Translations under genes and position numbers: made by a program
From: Solidesulfovibrio alcoholivorans DSM 5433
Lineage (GTDB): Bacteria; Desulfobacterota; Desulfovibrionia; Desulfovibrionales; Desulfovibrionaceae
Direction: 5' to 3'
Assembly (NCBI RefSeq): GCF_000702665.1
Contig: NZ_JNJA01000008.1
Location: forward strand, 1-64,000
DNA length: 64,000 nt
The notes under the pieces: model-generated
What the model saw: only the letters and a program-made list of their open reading frames with translations
Databases searched by the model: none
Told to the model about the DNA's origin: nothing
Part shown: positions 46,523 through 55,160 of the stretch, in pieces
Position numbering within the stretch: the first letter of the stretch is position 1
Layout of the letters: each line of letters opens with the position of its first letter

Positions 46523-47483
46523 TTATAAGGGCGTCTTCCCGGCGTCATTCGACATCGTGCTGATTTGATTTTCCCTTTGTCCAGACAAGCAGGCGGGGTG
46601 AGAGTGCGTATTTTGGAACCGACTCGGCATACCCACCCGGGAGACTCCCTTGGCATTGGCAAACTTTGGAAGGTTATGCTTGGAGGCCTTCTCCTGTTGC
46701 TCCCGGCGTTTTTTCGCCTCGGCCCCTTTAACGTCACTTGAAGGACGCAGGCTATGGACGGCAGCTCTCGTAGCGACAGGAATCAAATGGGTATATCGCA
46801 TGGTCATAGTGATGGTCTTGTGCTGCATCAATGTCTTGATGTGAGAGATGTCCGTTCCTGCCAAGGCAAGCCAGGAAGCAAACGTGTGCCGTAGAGTATG
46901 GAAGACTATCTGATGCCTGGTAGTTTCGGCGTGTTTATTAAAGCCAATTTCCTCAACAGGGTCTGCAAATCGATGAATAAACCTCAAACCATCGCGAACG
47001 TCCTGTTGGCAGTTTAGGACGCGAAACACGCCGCACAGGATTGCCCAACGATTCCATACCCCAGTCTGAGGCCGCGACCTCAAAGAGTCGCGAGAGCAAG
47101 GCAAGATCAAGTCGGATCGTATGAGGCGAGACCTCCTCGGCTTCGCGTTCCTTGATGAAGTCCGCAATGTCCTTTGTGCGGATCGCTGCGAGGAAGCGGG
47201 CGGCCAGTACGCGCCGCTTGAGGCCCTTGATTCGAAGGAATTCCCGATCAGGATGGGCGAGACGGGGAAGGTAATCGGTTTCATACCGATCCAGGGCTCG
47301 GGCCAGCGTCGTGGACTCCGCTTCGGATCGTGAAACGAACACACCCCGATCCATTTCTGATTCGATTTCGCGCGCCCATTTTTCCGCGTCGAATTTGGTG
47401 TCAAAGGTCCGGCAGGTGACGGACCACCCCTTGTGCCGGATGCGGGCTTCCCAGGAGTCCCCACGGGGCCGAATGGTGGCCAT
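46523..47483 (-). pseudogene. tyrosine integrase with internal deletion/frameshift
   Basis: The N-terminal part (ATG 47483 after GGAGGTGGAGCA) has the arm- and core-binding domains: VTCRTFDTKFDAEKWAREIE, then TLARALDRYETDYLPRL, then SPHTIRLDLALLSRLFEVAA. The C-terminal part in another frame has HTLRHTFASWLALAGTDISH and LMQHKTITMTMRYTHLIP, i.e. the H-x-x-R, H and Tyr residues. The join near 47005 lacks about 80-100 residues including the first catalytic Arg and Lys, so the enzyme must be dead. It faces away from the tRNA-Arg fragment, as would the integrase of an element that once used that site. Confidence 0.85.
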
Positions 47484-47545
47484 TGCTCCACCTCCGTGGA
47501 GCTAGATGGAGCAGAATTGGAGCAAATTCGCAATAAAAAGAAGAA

Positions 47546-47569
47546 GGGGTCAGCCTTTCGGCTAACCCC
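47546..47569 (-). terminator. terminator behind the tRNA-Arg fragment
   Basis: Read leftward: GGGGTTAGCC-GAAA-GGCTGACCCC, a 10-bp stem (one A-C mismatch) with a GNRA loop, followed by TTCTTCTTTTT. It sits 10 nt beyond the CCA end of the fragment, the normal place for a tRNA terminator. Confidence 0.7.
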
Positions 47570-47579
47570 TTGAAATTTT

Positions 47580-47627
47580 TGGTGCGCCCGGAAGGATTCG
47601 AACCTTCGACCTACGGATTCGTAGTCC
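47580..47627 (-). tRNA. tRNA-Arg(ACG) 3' fragment (attachment-site core)
   Basis: Read leftward, 48 nt match the 3' part of a tRNA-Arg: GGA then the anticodon loop CTACGAA (anticodon ACG), TCCGT, variable loop, T arm GAAGG-TTCGAAT-CCTTC, acceptor strand CGGGCGC, A and CCA. Upstream of GGA the D arm and 5' acceptor strand are absent, replaced by unrelated sequence. It is therefore not a functional tRNA gene but the tRNA part of an att site left by integration. Two integrase genes flank it and point away from it. Confidence 0.75.
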
Positions 47628-47763
47628 TAGACTCGCCTAAAGCAAATTAAACAGTCCGGGCCTATTGTGCTAGGATAAGGCAGAATTTTTAGTGGCCACG
47701 AATTAAGTATCCTTTAGAATGGACCAAGAAAATCCAGTTTGACCCGTCGAGTGTGTACGCATT

Positions 47764-48897
47764 ATGTACGCAGCCATGGGAATACAAATCTATTGTCCTG
47801 CTTGCCGTTCCGCCTTCGCCCTCGGCGCGAAGGTCTGTCCCAAATGTGCCGCCAACCTCGCTCGCAACCGCAAATACCGCGTTGCCGTGTCCCATGCAGG
47901 GCGGGTCAAGGTCAAGATCGTCGATGGCTCACTTGAACTGGCTCGACAGGTCGAATCGAAATTAAAAAATGATGCCGTCCAGACAGGGGTACTCGGCGTC
48001 ACCAAAGCCCCAACACTCGGTGAAGCCTGGGATAAATTTTTGGCCTGGGCGAAAATTAACAAACGATCTTGGCGGGATGACCAATACCGCTGGGATATGC
48101 ATATTGCGCCTCGGCTCTCCGGCCTCCGGATGAACGAGATCCAGCCCAAGGATATCCAATCGGTCCTTGACGGGATGGCGCTCGCCGGGGCGGCTCAGGG
48201 GAAACCCTATGCGGCTGCGACGATCCGGCAGGTTTTCGTTTTAATAAAAAGAGTTTTCAACTGGTCTTATCAGCAGGGGGGGTATGATGGGGCCAACCCC
48301 TCCGAGCGGATTGACCCGCCTTGTGTGGATAATCGGGTCACCGAGTGCTTGAGCCAGGAGGAAATCGGGCGGTTGGTCGCGGTCTGCGACGCTTGGCCGA
48401 ACCGGACAGCGGCCTTGGTTGTTAAGTTCGCTTTATTCACAGGCCTTAGGCAGGGAGAAATTTTGCATTTACGCTGGCAGGACATCGATTTTAAAAATGA
48501 AATGCTGACGATCCAAGCCGAGATGGCAAAAGGTAAAAAATCAAATACGTTAAGGCTCAGTAGAGCAGCACTGGACGTGCTAAACGAAGTCCAGTCCCTA
48601 CGGATTGATTCTGGATGGGTGTTCGCGAACGGGGCAGGGGAGGAGCGGAAGCAGTTTGGGAAAATATGGGAGCGAATCAGGGCGAAAGCAAATCTCCCGG
48701 AAGGATTCCGCTTCCACGGCCTTCGCCACACATTCGCGTCATATGTCGCCAGTAGTGGAAAAGTCGATCTTTACACATTGCAAAATTTGCTGACGCATAA
48801 ATCTCCACAAATGACGCAACGGTACGCGCATTTACTTGACGAAGCCATGAAGCGGGCGACAGGTGTTGTAGACGATATATTCGGTAACAATAAATAA
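47764..48897 (+). CDS. tyrosine-type integrase with N-terminal zinc ribbon
   Basis: 377 residues from ATG 47764 (ATG 47776 also possible). A zinc ribbon, YCPACRSAFALGAKVCPKC, opens the protein, a fusion seen in integrases of Desulfovibrio-like phages. SAM-like core-binding domain around residues 80-180. Catalytic residues present: FTGLRQGEILHLRW (Arg), AEMAKGKKSNTLRLS (Lys), FRFHGLRHTFASYVA (H-x-x-R), LLTHKSPQMTQRYAHLL (His, Tyr). Probably active. Its gene begins 137 bp from the tRNA-Arg fragment. Confidence 0.9.
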   Translation: MYAAMGIQIYCPACRSAFALGAKVCPKCAANLARNRKYRVAVSHAGRVKVKIVDGSLELARQVESKLKNDAVQTGVLGVTKAPTLGEAWDKFLAWAKINKRSWRDDQYRWDMHIAPRLSGLRMNEIQPKDIQSVLDGMALAGAAQGKPYAAATIRQVFVLIKRVFNWSYQQGGYDGANPSERIDPPCVDNRVTECLSQEEIGRLVAVCDAWPNRTAALVVKFALFTGLRQGEILHLRWQDIDFKNEMLTIQAEMAKGKKSNTLRLSRAALDVLNEVQSLRIDSGWVFANGAGEERKQFGKIWERIRAKANLPEGFRFHGLRHTFASYVASSGKVDLYTLQNLLTHKSPQMTQRYAHLLDEAMKRATGVVDDIFGNNK

Positions 48898-48915
48898 TAT
48901 CAGTACGTAATCTTC

Positions 48916-49413
48916 TTAATCGTTTTTAACTCCTTCATTTTTAATATATGTTTTAATGGTCTCTTCCGTTGTGTCGAAGACTAAAGGCAATAAATGGTCT
49001 ATGATTGTACTAAATTCTTCAATGTTCTCCTGAAAGTTTGATTCGTCAAAATATTTATTTGTAATATCTCCTGTTAAGAGAAAATTATATATTTTTGCTG
49101 AGCGCGCTGCATATTCAGGTAGTATGATATTGATATTATTGTTTGAAATATAAATGTAGACTTTTGCAGAGATAAAATCAAATATTAGCGTTGATATCTG
49201 CCCTGGCACTTGCGTCTCTTCCTCTTCCCCAGTCAACAGCCAGTCAATATCTATACTCGTCAGTTTTTTAAGACGAAGTAAGAATTCAGTGTTGGGTATG
49301 GTTTTTCCCGCCAAATATGAATAAAGCGTTACGTGGCTCACACCCAACGCTTTAGCCTTTTCCTCGACGGACCCAGGGATCTCTTCCAGAATTTTTTTTA
49401 GCCTTTCGTGCAT
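48916..49413 (-). CDS. XRE/CI-like phage repressor
   Basis: 165 residues, leftward. The N-terminal helix-turn-helix is EKAKALGVSHVTLYSYLAGK followed by IPNTEFLLRLKKLTSIDIDW, typical of phage repressors. The C-terminal ~90 residues (DFISAKVYIYISNNNINIIL onward) are unlike the LexA-type peptidase and have no match I recognise. The DNA is AT-rich compared with its neighbours. It is divergent from the small HTH gene at 49568 across a palindrome-rich operator. Likely lysogeny or maintenance repressor. Confidence 0.82.
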   Translation of the reverse strand: MHERLKKILEEIPGSVEEKAKALGVSHVTLYSYLAGKTIPNTEFLLRLKKLTSIDIDWLLTGEEEETQVPGQISTLIFDFISAKVYIYISNNNINIILPEYAARSAKIYNFLLTGDITNKYFDESNFQENIEEFSTIIDHLLPLVFDTTEETIKTYIKNEGVKND

Positions 49414-49444
49414 CTGTCTGGATTCCTTTGATTAAATAATTCAC

Positions 49445-49505
49445 AAATCACTTGAAAGTGATTTGAAATTTATTGACGCCATTTTTAATCTCTATTAAAA
49501 ATGGC
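49445..49505. promoter_or_regulatory. operator region of the satellite-like element (two perfect palindromes)
   Basis: AAATCACTT-GA-AAGTGATTT (49445-49464) and GCCATTTTTAAT-CTCT-ATTAAAAATGGC (49478-49505) are both perfect dyads. They lie in the 154-bp gap between the repressor and the rightward early genes. The first has the size of a repressor operator. The second is longer and may act as operator or leader hairpin. Confidence 0.65.
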
Positions 49506-49567
49506 CCACACGCACTCTGGGAATATTTAATCCTCCCACGGGAAAATTTCAAGAAGGGAGCAGTATT

Positions 49568-49771
49568 ATGGAACACACTGAAAAGATTAAAGAACTTGAA
49601 ATTAAAGCGGGCTTAGCACTGGCTGGACTAACTGTCTCCGACATCGCGCGGCGCTTAGGGGTAAGTCAGTCTCATGTGCAAAAGGTTGTAGTCTCACAGC
49701 GAGGCAGCAATAAAGTCATGGATTACATCAATAGCGTAAAAAAGAACGTTACTATTATAGTGGAAGAATAG
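49568..49771 (+). CDS. small HTH protein (Cro/Ner-like)
   Basis: 67 residues; AGAAGGGAGCAGTATT precedes the ATG. The helix-turn-helix LTVSDIARRLGVSQSHVQKV occupies the centre, with a C-terminal beta-like tail (VTIIVEE). First gene rightward from the operator, so probably the antagonist of the CI-like repressor. Confidence 0.75.
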   Translation: MEHTEKIKELEIKAGLALAGLTVSDIARRLGVSQSHVQKVVVSQRGSNKVMDYINSVKKNVTIIVEE

Positions 49772-49773
49772 TC

Positions 49774-50220
49774 ATGGATATCCCATCTATTTCAATCCAG
49801 GTTCCGATGACCCGTGCGGAATGTCTTGCCGTCGCGCAGTGTATGCGTGATTCAATCATTACCCTTGCACAGACCGGGCTTGCCAAGAAGTACCGTGCCG
49901 CAAAGCGGAGCACGCAGTACGACGCATATATATTACAAACTTTGGCACATGAGATTTCCTGGATGAGAACTTTCTCTGCACTCGCTGGTGAGCAAATCGA
50001 TATGGTTACATTCCGCGAAGAACTTAGCGCTGCTCTTTGCGCTGATCAAGATTTAACAGGAACAAACTCAAATATGATCACATTTGAGGAAGCCGCAAAA
50101 CTCCTGCATAAATCGGTCAGTACGATCAAGCGTTGGCGCGATATGGGCCGCAGCCCAGAGATTTTTGTTAAAATCGGTGCGGCTTGGTACGTCGACCGAA
50201 CAAAATTACAGGCCGCTTAA
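49774..50220 (+). CDS. excisionase-like HTH-domain protein
   Basis: 148 residues, starting 3 bp after the preceding stop. The N-terminal ~95 residues are helical and unassigned. The C-terminal 55 residues form a MerR/AlpA-like winged helix: MITFEEAAKLLHKSVSTIKR, then WRDMGRSPEIFVKIGAAWYV, then DRTKL. AlpA-type proteins regulate integrase and act as excisionases in P4-like elements. The extra N-terminal domain is unusual. Confidence 0.75.
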   Translation: MDIPSISIQVPMTRAECLAVAQCMRDSIITLAQTGLAKKYRAAKRSTQYDAYILQTLAHEISWMRTFSALAGEQIDMVTFREELSAALCADQDLTGTNSNMITFEEAAKLLHKSVSTIKRWRDMGRSPEIFVKIGAAWYVDRTKLQAA

Positions 50221-50341
50221 TCAACACAATATTACATCGCACGGCGCTCCAATAGAATATAGATGCGAAAGCAATAGTAATTGTACTCGGCTTCGCGCTG
50301 TGCTGCATCAACAAAATGGAAGGGATGTTTGAACAACGAAA

Positions 50342-50363
50342 GACCCCGGTGGCCGCCGGGGTC
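50342..50363 (+). terminator. GC-rich hairpin before the primase gene
   Basis: GACCCCGG-TGGCCG-CCGGGGTC forms a perfect 8-bp stem 15 bp upstream of the primase start. No T tract follows; it may modulate rather than stop transcription. Confidence 0.45.
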
Positions 50364-50377
50364 TCACGGAAAAGCAG

Positions 50378-53059
50378 ATGGAATCACATAACAATGATTC
50401 AATACGTCCGATGGCCGGCAATGTCAATACAAATCCAGTCAACGAATTCGCGCAGGCACTCGCCGATGCCGGGATCACGCCAGACGAAATCATAGCGGAC
50501 GGCCACCTGCATCGTTGTCCCGTGTTAGGCCGCCCGAGGACCAAGGATGGCGCGTATCTGTTCCATGCCGATGCCAGTCCAAGCGGCTGGTTCCAAAATT
50601 TTGCGACAGGGGAAACCGGCACTTGGACCCAAAAGCGCACACAGCCGCTGACTCCGGCCGAACGCAAAGCCCTGGCGGCGCGCATCGAGGCGGATAAAGC
50701 GCGAAGGCAAGCCGAGTTGGCCAAGGCCCAGGCCCAGGCCCGCATCCGTGCCGAACGCATCCTGGCCGAGCTTCCCCCGGCCAATCCTGAGCATCCATAC
50801 CTGATCCGAAAAGGCATCCAAGCCGCACCCGGAACAAAAATTTCCCCCGCATCCCTGCTCGCGGTCCCCGTGCTCGCCCCGAATGGCAAGCCCATGTCCA
50901 TCCAATTTATCCGCCCGGACGGCTCAAAGCGATTCCTCAAAGATGGCCAGATCGAGGGCGGCTTTTTCCCGATCAAGGGAGATCCCACACTCCCTCTGCA
51001 CATAGCCGAAGGCTATGCCACGGCCGCATCAATCCATGCGGCGACCGGCGCGACCGTCCTTGTCGCGTTCAACGCCGGCAACCTGCTTCCCGTGGCCAAG
51101 CAGGCCCGCAAATACTACCCCGCCCGCGAAATCACCCTCTGCGCGGATAACGATCACGAAACCATGGCGCGCACGGGAAAAAATCCCGGCCTGGAAAAAG
51201 CCACGGCCGCAGCCGAGGCCATCGGCGCAAGCCTGGCGATCCCCCGCTTTGTCGATCTCAAAGGCAAATCCGACTTCAACGATCTGGCCCAGTCCGAAGG
51301 ACTGAGCCAAGTTGCGCGGCAAATCGCCGCCGTCCCCCCAATTGACCCGACGCTGTCGGCTAAGGTCGCCGCACATCAATCTATCCTCGACACGACGACT
51401 CGCGTTGTCGAGGAAGACGGCGTCTTGAAATTGGTAAAATGGGACGCCAAGGCCGAAATGGAAGTCTCAAGGGTTGTTGCATCTTTCAAGATTGAGCCAT
51501 TTGAATCCATATATATAGAAGGATATGGTCAATACATTAAGGCGAATTTGCAGAATTGTAAGAAGCGTCGAGAGATTACTTTGACGCCTGATTGCTGGAT
51601 TTCATCGCAAAAGTTTTTAAAAATTCTTCCAGATGCAGAATTTAGCTTCACTGGAAACATTGAAGTTGTCCAGCTTGTGAAACGCCACGTCGCCCACTTC
51701 GACCTGGAGCAAAAATCCGGCACCCGCACAGCCGGATTTCACCCCACGCCGACCGGCGAACTCCAATTCGTCACCGAGCACGGTGCGCTCACCCCCACTG
51801 GAGTCCGCACCGACTTGGTCTACCTAAACGAGATCCCGTCCGGCTGCTCTTTGCAACAAATCGACTCCGTGATGCCGGACGCGCTTACCGCGCTTAATCC
51901 CATCCTGTTTAACTTCAACGCCTGGGAAGTCAGCTTACCCGTCCTCGGCTGGGCAGTCGCTTGCTTCTTCAAAGACCGCATCCATGCCGAATACAAGTCC
52001 TTTCCCCTACTCAACATCGAAGGCGAAGCCGGCGCGGGCAAATCCAGCTCGGCGCGCGAAATCATCATGCGCTTGTGGGGCATCACTTCCGCCCCCCGTG
52101 CAATAGCTGAACAAACCAAATTTACGATGATGCGTCAGGTTTCCGCATCCAACGCGATCCCGCTCATCTACGAGGAAAACAAGTCCACGAAAATGAATGA
52201 AAAACAGGTGCAGATGGTCTCAAACCTGATCCGTGACACCTACAACTCTTTTGAAGGCCAGCGTGGCTATGCTGATCAGACGATGCGGACATACAGGTAT
52301 GACGCCCCGGTTTGCATAATTGGCGAAACTGGCTTTTCCGAGCCCGCGCTTCTTGACCGGCTCTGCACGGTTTCGCTTTCGCGCAACACGAGCAAAAATT
52401 TTCTGGAACACTTCCGCGCGCTCAAATCGCTCCCCCTAGAAGCCCTGGGCCGCACCCTGCTCGATCACGCGCTCCATACCGATGCCCAAACCGTGACGAG
52501 CGGCATCGAGGCCGAACTCGCCCAAGTCGATTCCAAGCTGACCGACCGCCCCCGGCTCAACGCCGCGATCATCCGGTTCGGCCTGCGCACCCTGGTCAAC
52601 ATCCTTGGAGCCCATACCCACATCACCGACGACGCGATCCGATCCATCGACCAAGCCGTGATCCATACGACTTCGGACGAGGACGGCCCCAAACGCAAGT
52701 CGGCCGTCGATCGCATCCTTGAACATATGGCCAGGATGGCGACGAAGGCCGAACCCAGCGAAGGCGCGACAAAACATCTTTCAGACATCTGCATTAATAA
52801 TGGAATACATTATCAAGTTACAGATGGATTTCTCAGACTGTGGATTAAAGGTGTTTATCCAGAGTTTCAGCGCTGGGCAAAGCAGTATGGTTACACTGAC
52901 GATGTGTTGCCTGAACCAACATTCAAAAAGCAACTCAAGTCCACTAGGTACTATGTCGAGAACAAAACCGCCAAAATCGGCGAAAAAATCAGAAAATGCT
53001 ACATCCTCCGGCTCGACTCCATGACCGAGGCGGGGCTTGATGTTGATTTTCCTCTGTAA
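50378..53059 (+). CDS. satellite/phage primase-helicase
   Basis: 893 residues. N-terminal primase region ~20-130 (HRCPVLGRPRTKDGAYLFHA, PSGWFQNFATGETGTWT). TOPRIM-like domain ~205-310: LHIAEGYATAASIHAATGAT, then VLVAFNAGNLLPVAKQARK, then ITLCADND, then KSDFNDLAQSEGL. The C-terminal helicase has Walker A NIEGEAGAGKSSSAREIIMR, Walker B-like NAIPLIYEENKST, and RLCTVSLSRN. Architecture matches the alpha-type primase-helicases of P4-like satellites and plasmids. Codon use turns AT-rich at 51480-51660 and 52790-52950, suggesting a mosaic. It probably initiates at the iteron region directly downstream. Confidence 0.85.
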   Translation: MESHNNDSIRPMAGNVNTNPVNEFAQALADAGITPDEIIADGHLHRCPVLGRPRTKDGAYLFHADASPSGWFQNFATGETGTWTQKRTQPLTPAERKALAARIEADKARRQAELAKAQAQARIRAERILAELPPANPEHPYLIRKGIQAAPGTKISPASLLAVPVLAPNGKPMSIQFIRPDGSKRFLKDGQIEGGFFPIKGDPTLPLHIAEGYATAASIHAATGATVLVAFNAGNLLPVAKQARKYYPAREITLCADNDHETMARTGKNPGLEKATAAAEAIGASLAIPRFVDLKGKSDFNDLAQSEGLSQVARQIAAVPPIDPTLSAKVAAHQSILDTTTRVVEEDGVLKLVKWDAKAEMEVSRVVASFKIEPFESIYIEGYGQYIKANLQNCKKRREITLTPDCWISSQKFLKILPDAEFSFTGNIEVVQLVKRHVAHFDLEQKSGTRTAGFHPTPTGELQFVTEHGALTPTGVRTDLVYLNEIPSGCSLQQIDSVMPDALTALNPILFNFNAWEVSLPVLGWAVACFFKDRIHAEYKSFPLLNIEGEAGAGKSSSAREIIMRLWGITSAPRAIAEQTKFTMMRQVSASNAIPLIYEENKSTKMNEKQVQMVSNLIRDTYNSFEGQRGYADQTMRTYRYDAPVCIIGETGFSEPALLDRLCTVSLSRNTSKNFLEHFRALKSLPLEALGRTLLDHALHTDAQTVTSGIEAELAQVDSKLTDRPRLNAAIIRFGLRTLVNILGAHTHITDDAIRSIDQAVIHTTSDEDGPKRKSAVDRILEHMARMATKAEPSEGATKHLSDICINNGIHYQVTDGFLRLWIKGVYPEFQRWAKQYGYTDDVLPEPTFKKQLKSTRYYVENKTAKIGEKIRKCYILRLDSMTEAGLDVDFPL

Positions 53060-53089
53060 TCCTAACCCGTTAACCGTTTCACGGTGGAA

Positions 53090-53315
53090 GTTTACCCCAA
53101 CTTACCCCAAGTTTACCCAATATCTAGCTGAAATAATGAAAGTTTACCCTTTTTACCCCGAAAATAACCACCCCCACCCTATAGAGGAGAAAAAACATGG
53201 ACCACCAGGGGAAAAAGAAACTCTTACGTAGGGTGTCGAAAAAATTAGGGTATAAACGGTAAACAGACATTATTTCGAATAGTTAGATGGTAAACTAAGG
53301 GTAAACAAGGGTAAA
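53090..53315. repeat. iteron cluster, putative replication origin
   Basis: GTTTACCC or a close form occurs at 53090, 53111, 53142 and 53152. The reverse complement GGGTAAAC or GGTAAAC occurs at 53258, 53289, 53299 and 53309. The arms face each other across an AT-rich ~100 bp that holds a microORF. Clustered iterons immediately 3' of a primase-helicase gene are typical of satellite or plasmid origins. Confidence 0.6.
53197..53262 (+). CDS. 21-residue basic micropeptide
   Basis: The ATG is preceded by a strong GAGGAGAAAAAAC. Product: MDHQGKKKLLRR, then VSKKLGYKR, with 9 Lys/Arg of 21 residues. The stop codon overlaps the first reverse iteron. It could be a nucleic-acid-binding micropeptide, a leader for the downstream genes, or chance. 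Confidence 0.4.
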   Translation: MDHQGKKKLLRRVSKKLGYKR

Positions 53316-53377
53316 TTTTTGATCAAAAACGGTTAACTAGCTGTAAACGTTAATAATCTAACCAAGGGAGCCCACCC

Positions 53378-53605
53378 ATGGCCACGGTCACCTCCGAATC
53401 CCCCATTCACGGCCTTCTGCGCTTATCTCGCTGGTATGTAATGACCTCGGACCACTCGGACCAGAAAGACGTGACCGACGTCCCACCCGCCTGCCGAGCG
53501 CATGGCTGGCGCGGTCTGATGTTCCGGCCTTCCCGACTGGACGGCCTGCTGGCTCTGTTCCGGGCTGATCTACGGCCACGGCAGGTTCACGCACAATATC
53601 AGTGA
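53378..53605 (+). CDS. hypothetical protein (75 aa)
   Basis: Good ribosome-binding site (AAGGGAG, 7 nt). No domain recognised; the sequence includes VPPACRAHGWRGLMFRPSRL, which is rich in Arg, Trp and Leu. Follows the putative origin. Confidence 0.5.
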   Translation: MATVTSESPIHGLLRLSRWYVMTSDHSDQKDVTDVPPACRAHGWRGLMFRPSRLDGLLALFRADLRPRQVHAQYQ

Positions 53606-53677
53606 CATACCTAAAATACAGGACTTGTCGTCTTGTCCACTTGAAACAAATTTCTAGCTAACTCAAGGAGATACGAC

Positions 53678-54304
53678 ATGACTATGACCACAACCACCAC
53701 CGCCCTCGATACCAACACCCTAGCTATCTGGGAAGAATGGAATTTTGATCAAGACGAGGTTGACGACTGGATTGCGATCGGATTCACCGATCCGGTCGAG
53801 GCCGGTGAATGGTGTAATGCTGGGTTTCGGGTTGCCTCCGAGGCGGCAGAGTGGCGCAAGGCCGGATTTGTGGCGGAGGACGCAGTCGCATGGGAGGATG
53901 TTTGGCCTATTACTCCCACAGAGACCGCCAAGTGGGTCGAGGCCGGGTTCGACTATCGGGATGGCCGCGAATGGGGCGATGCTGGCTTCGCCGGGGATGA
54001 GTTGGATGAAGTTCTGGCTTGGTGCGACGCGGGGTTCGACACGCCAGCTAAAGCGCGAGAGTGGAGAGAGTACTACGAATTCGCACCTGTCGAGGCAAAA
54101 TCCTGGCGTGACGCAGGGTACGAAGTGGAATACGCCTACGCGTGGCGCTCGGCAGGTTTTACGCAGGCGGAGGCCGACGAATGGTACGCTGCTGGATTCC
54201 GCGACGTTGGGGAGGCCGTTGACTGGTTCAATGCCGGCCTGTCCCCTAAAGCGGCAGCCGCCGCCAAGGAGGCTGGCCAAGAAGCGCCGGCCGAGGCCGA
54301 GTAA
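53678..54304 (+). CDS. W-x-x-A-G-F tandem-repeat protein
   Basis: 208 residues; AAGGAG 7 nt before the ATG. After a Thr-rich start the protein is a run of ~12 short repeats of 13-18 residues with the core A-x-x-W-x-x-A-G-F: WIAIGF, WCNAGF, WRKAGF, WEDVWP, WVEAGF, WGDAGF, WCDAGF, WREYYE, WRDAGY, WRSAGF, WYAAGF, WFNAGL. It is very acidic and ends in an Ala/Glu tail. The repeat suggests a short helical solenoid or a nucleic-acid-mimicking surface. No known function; carried by the satellite-like element. Confidence 0.8.
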   Translation: MTMTTTTTALDTNTLAIWEEWNFDQDEVDDWIAIGFTDPVEAGEWCNAGFRVASEAAEWRKAGFVAEDAVAWEDVWPITPTETAKWVEAGFDYRDGREWGDAGFAGDELDEVLAWCDAGFDTPAKAREWREYYEFAPVEAKSWRDAGYEVEYAYAWRSAGFTQAEADEWYAAGFRDVGEAVDWFNAGLSPKAAAAAKEAGQEAPAEAE

Positions 54305-54326
54305 CCCCCTCTATTTTATTCTTCAC

Positions 54327-54350
54327 CTGCCCGAGCTTTTGCTCGGGCAG
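54327..54350 (+). terminator. perfect 10-bp hairpin after the repeat-protein gene
   Basis: CTGCCCGAGC-TTTT-GCTCGGGCAG, 23 bp after the stop. Strong stem but no T run; may be an intercistronic stabiliser. Confidence 0.5.
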
Positions 54351-54373
54351 GCCACCTCTATGGAGCTAAAACT

Positions 54374-54841
54374 GTGCACGTCAAAATACAGTGTTCCGCA
54401 TGCCGACCGCTCTGTCTCGTCCTGTTCGTCCTCGCCCTCGCTTCATGCGCCCCCCAGCCGCAGATGGCGCCGCTTTTTTTCGCATGGAGCTTCCGCCCTG
54501 ATGCGACCGGAGCCCAGGCGGCATCCATAATCAATCACTTGTCGCCCGCCGACCAGCAAGCCCTGGCCCAAGCCCTGCTCACCCTGCCCCCGGACACGAA
54601 ATCCTTCACCCAAATAAGCGCCAACCCGAACCCTGTCATCGTCATCCGGCATCCAGATCCCGGTTTCGAAATTATCTACCCGAGCCCCGTCCCCGGCGCG
54701 CTGCCGCTTACCTGGATTCAGGGCACAGTTAAGCCCGGCCATCTGATCAATGTCCATGTCAACACCCCGGCCGATCCCGTTCTGACCCAGCGCAACCTGG
54801 GAATGACCTACGGCCAAGTGAGCGGAATTCACCTCCAGTGA
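54374..54841 (+). CDS. putative lipoprotein
   Basis: 155 residues from a GTG start (GGAGCTAAAACT upstream). Signal sequence PLCLVLFVLALASC with a lipobox (LASC), then a Pro-rich segment. The mature part has no named domain (LSPADQQALAQALLTLPPD, NPVIVIRHPDPGFEIIYP). Moron-like envelope cargo of the element. Confidence 0.65.
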   Translation: MHVKIQCSACRPLCLVLFVLALASCAPQPQMAPLFFAWSFRPDATGAQAASIINHLSPADQQALAQALLTLPPDTKSFTQISANPNPVIVIRHPDPGFEIIYPSPVPGALPLTWIQGTVKPGHLINVHVNTPADPVLTQRNLGMTYGQVSGIHLQ

Positions 54842-54884
54842 GGTAGAGCATCGTTTTCCGCACTCGGCGGGAGAGGGGAGGCCA

Positions 54885-55160
54885 ATGAATAGTTACCCCG
54901 CGATCTTCGAGCACGGCGAGGGCGGGCACATCGTCGTGACCTTCCACGACCTGCCCGGCTGTTTCACCCAAGGCGACACTGAAGACGAGGCTATGACCAT
55001 GGCCCAAGACGCGGTACGTGGCCACATAGCCACCCTGGCAGACCTGGGCGAGCCCATCCCCAGGCCATCGCCGCTTGCGGCAATCCAGGTGCCAACCGGC
55101 ACATGGATCATGCTGATTTCGATTGGAGGGCGTCATGGCTGCAATCAAGATCATGGTTGA
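54885..55160 (+). CDS. HicB-family antitoxin-like protein
   Basis: 91 residues; GGGGAGG precedes the ATG. The partial RNase H-like HicB fold is clear: YPAIFEHGEGGHIVVTFHDL, then PGCFTQGDTEDEAMTMAQDA, then PIPRPSPLAAIQVPTGTW. A C-terminal DNA-binding domain is lacking or replaced by ~15 unrelated residues. No HicA toxin gene is adjacent; the next gene is of a different type, so this is an orphan antitoxin or regulator. Confidence 0.8.
   Translation: MNSYPAIFEHGEGGHIVVTFHDLPGCFTQGDTEDEAMTMAQDAVRGHIATLADLGEPIPRPSPLAAIQVPTGTWIMLISIGGRHGCNQDHG

Noticed and set aside
50365..50395. AGATGGAATCACA near the primase start resembles the end of the CRISPR repeat
   Set aside because: Only 13 nt match, there is no second copy and it overlaps the coding start; taken as chance.
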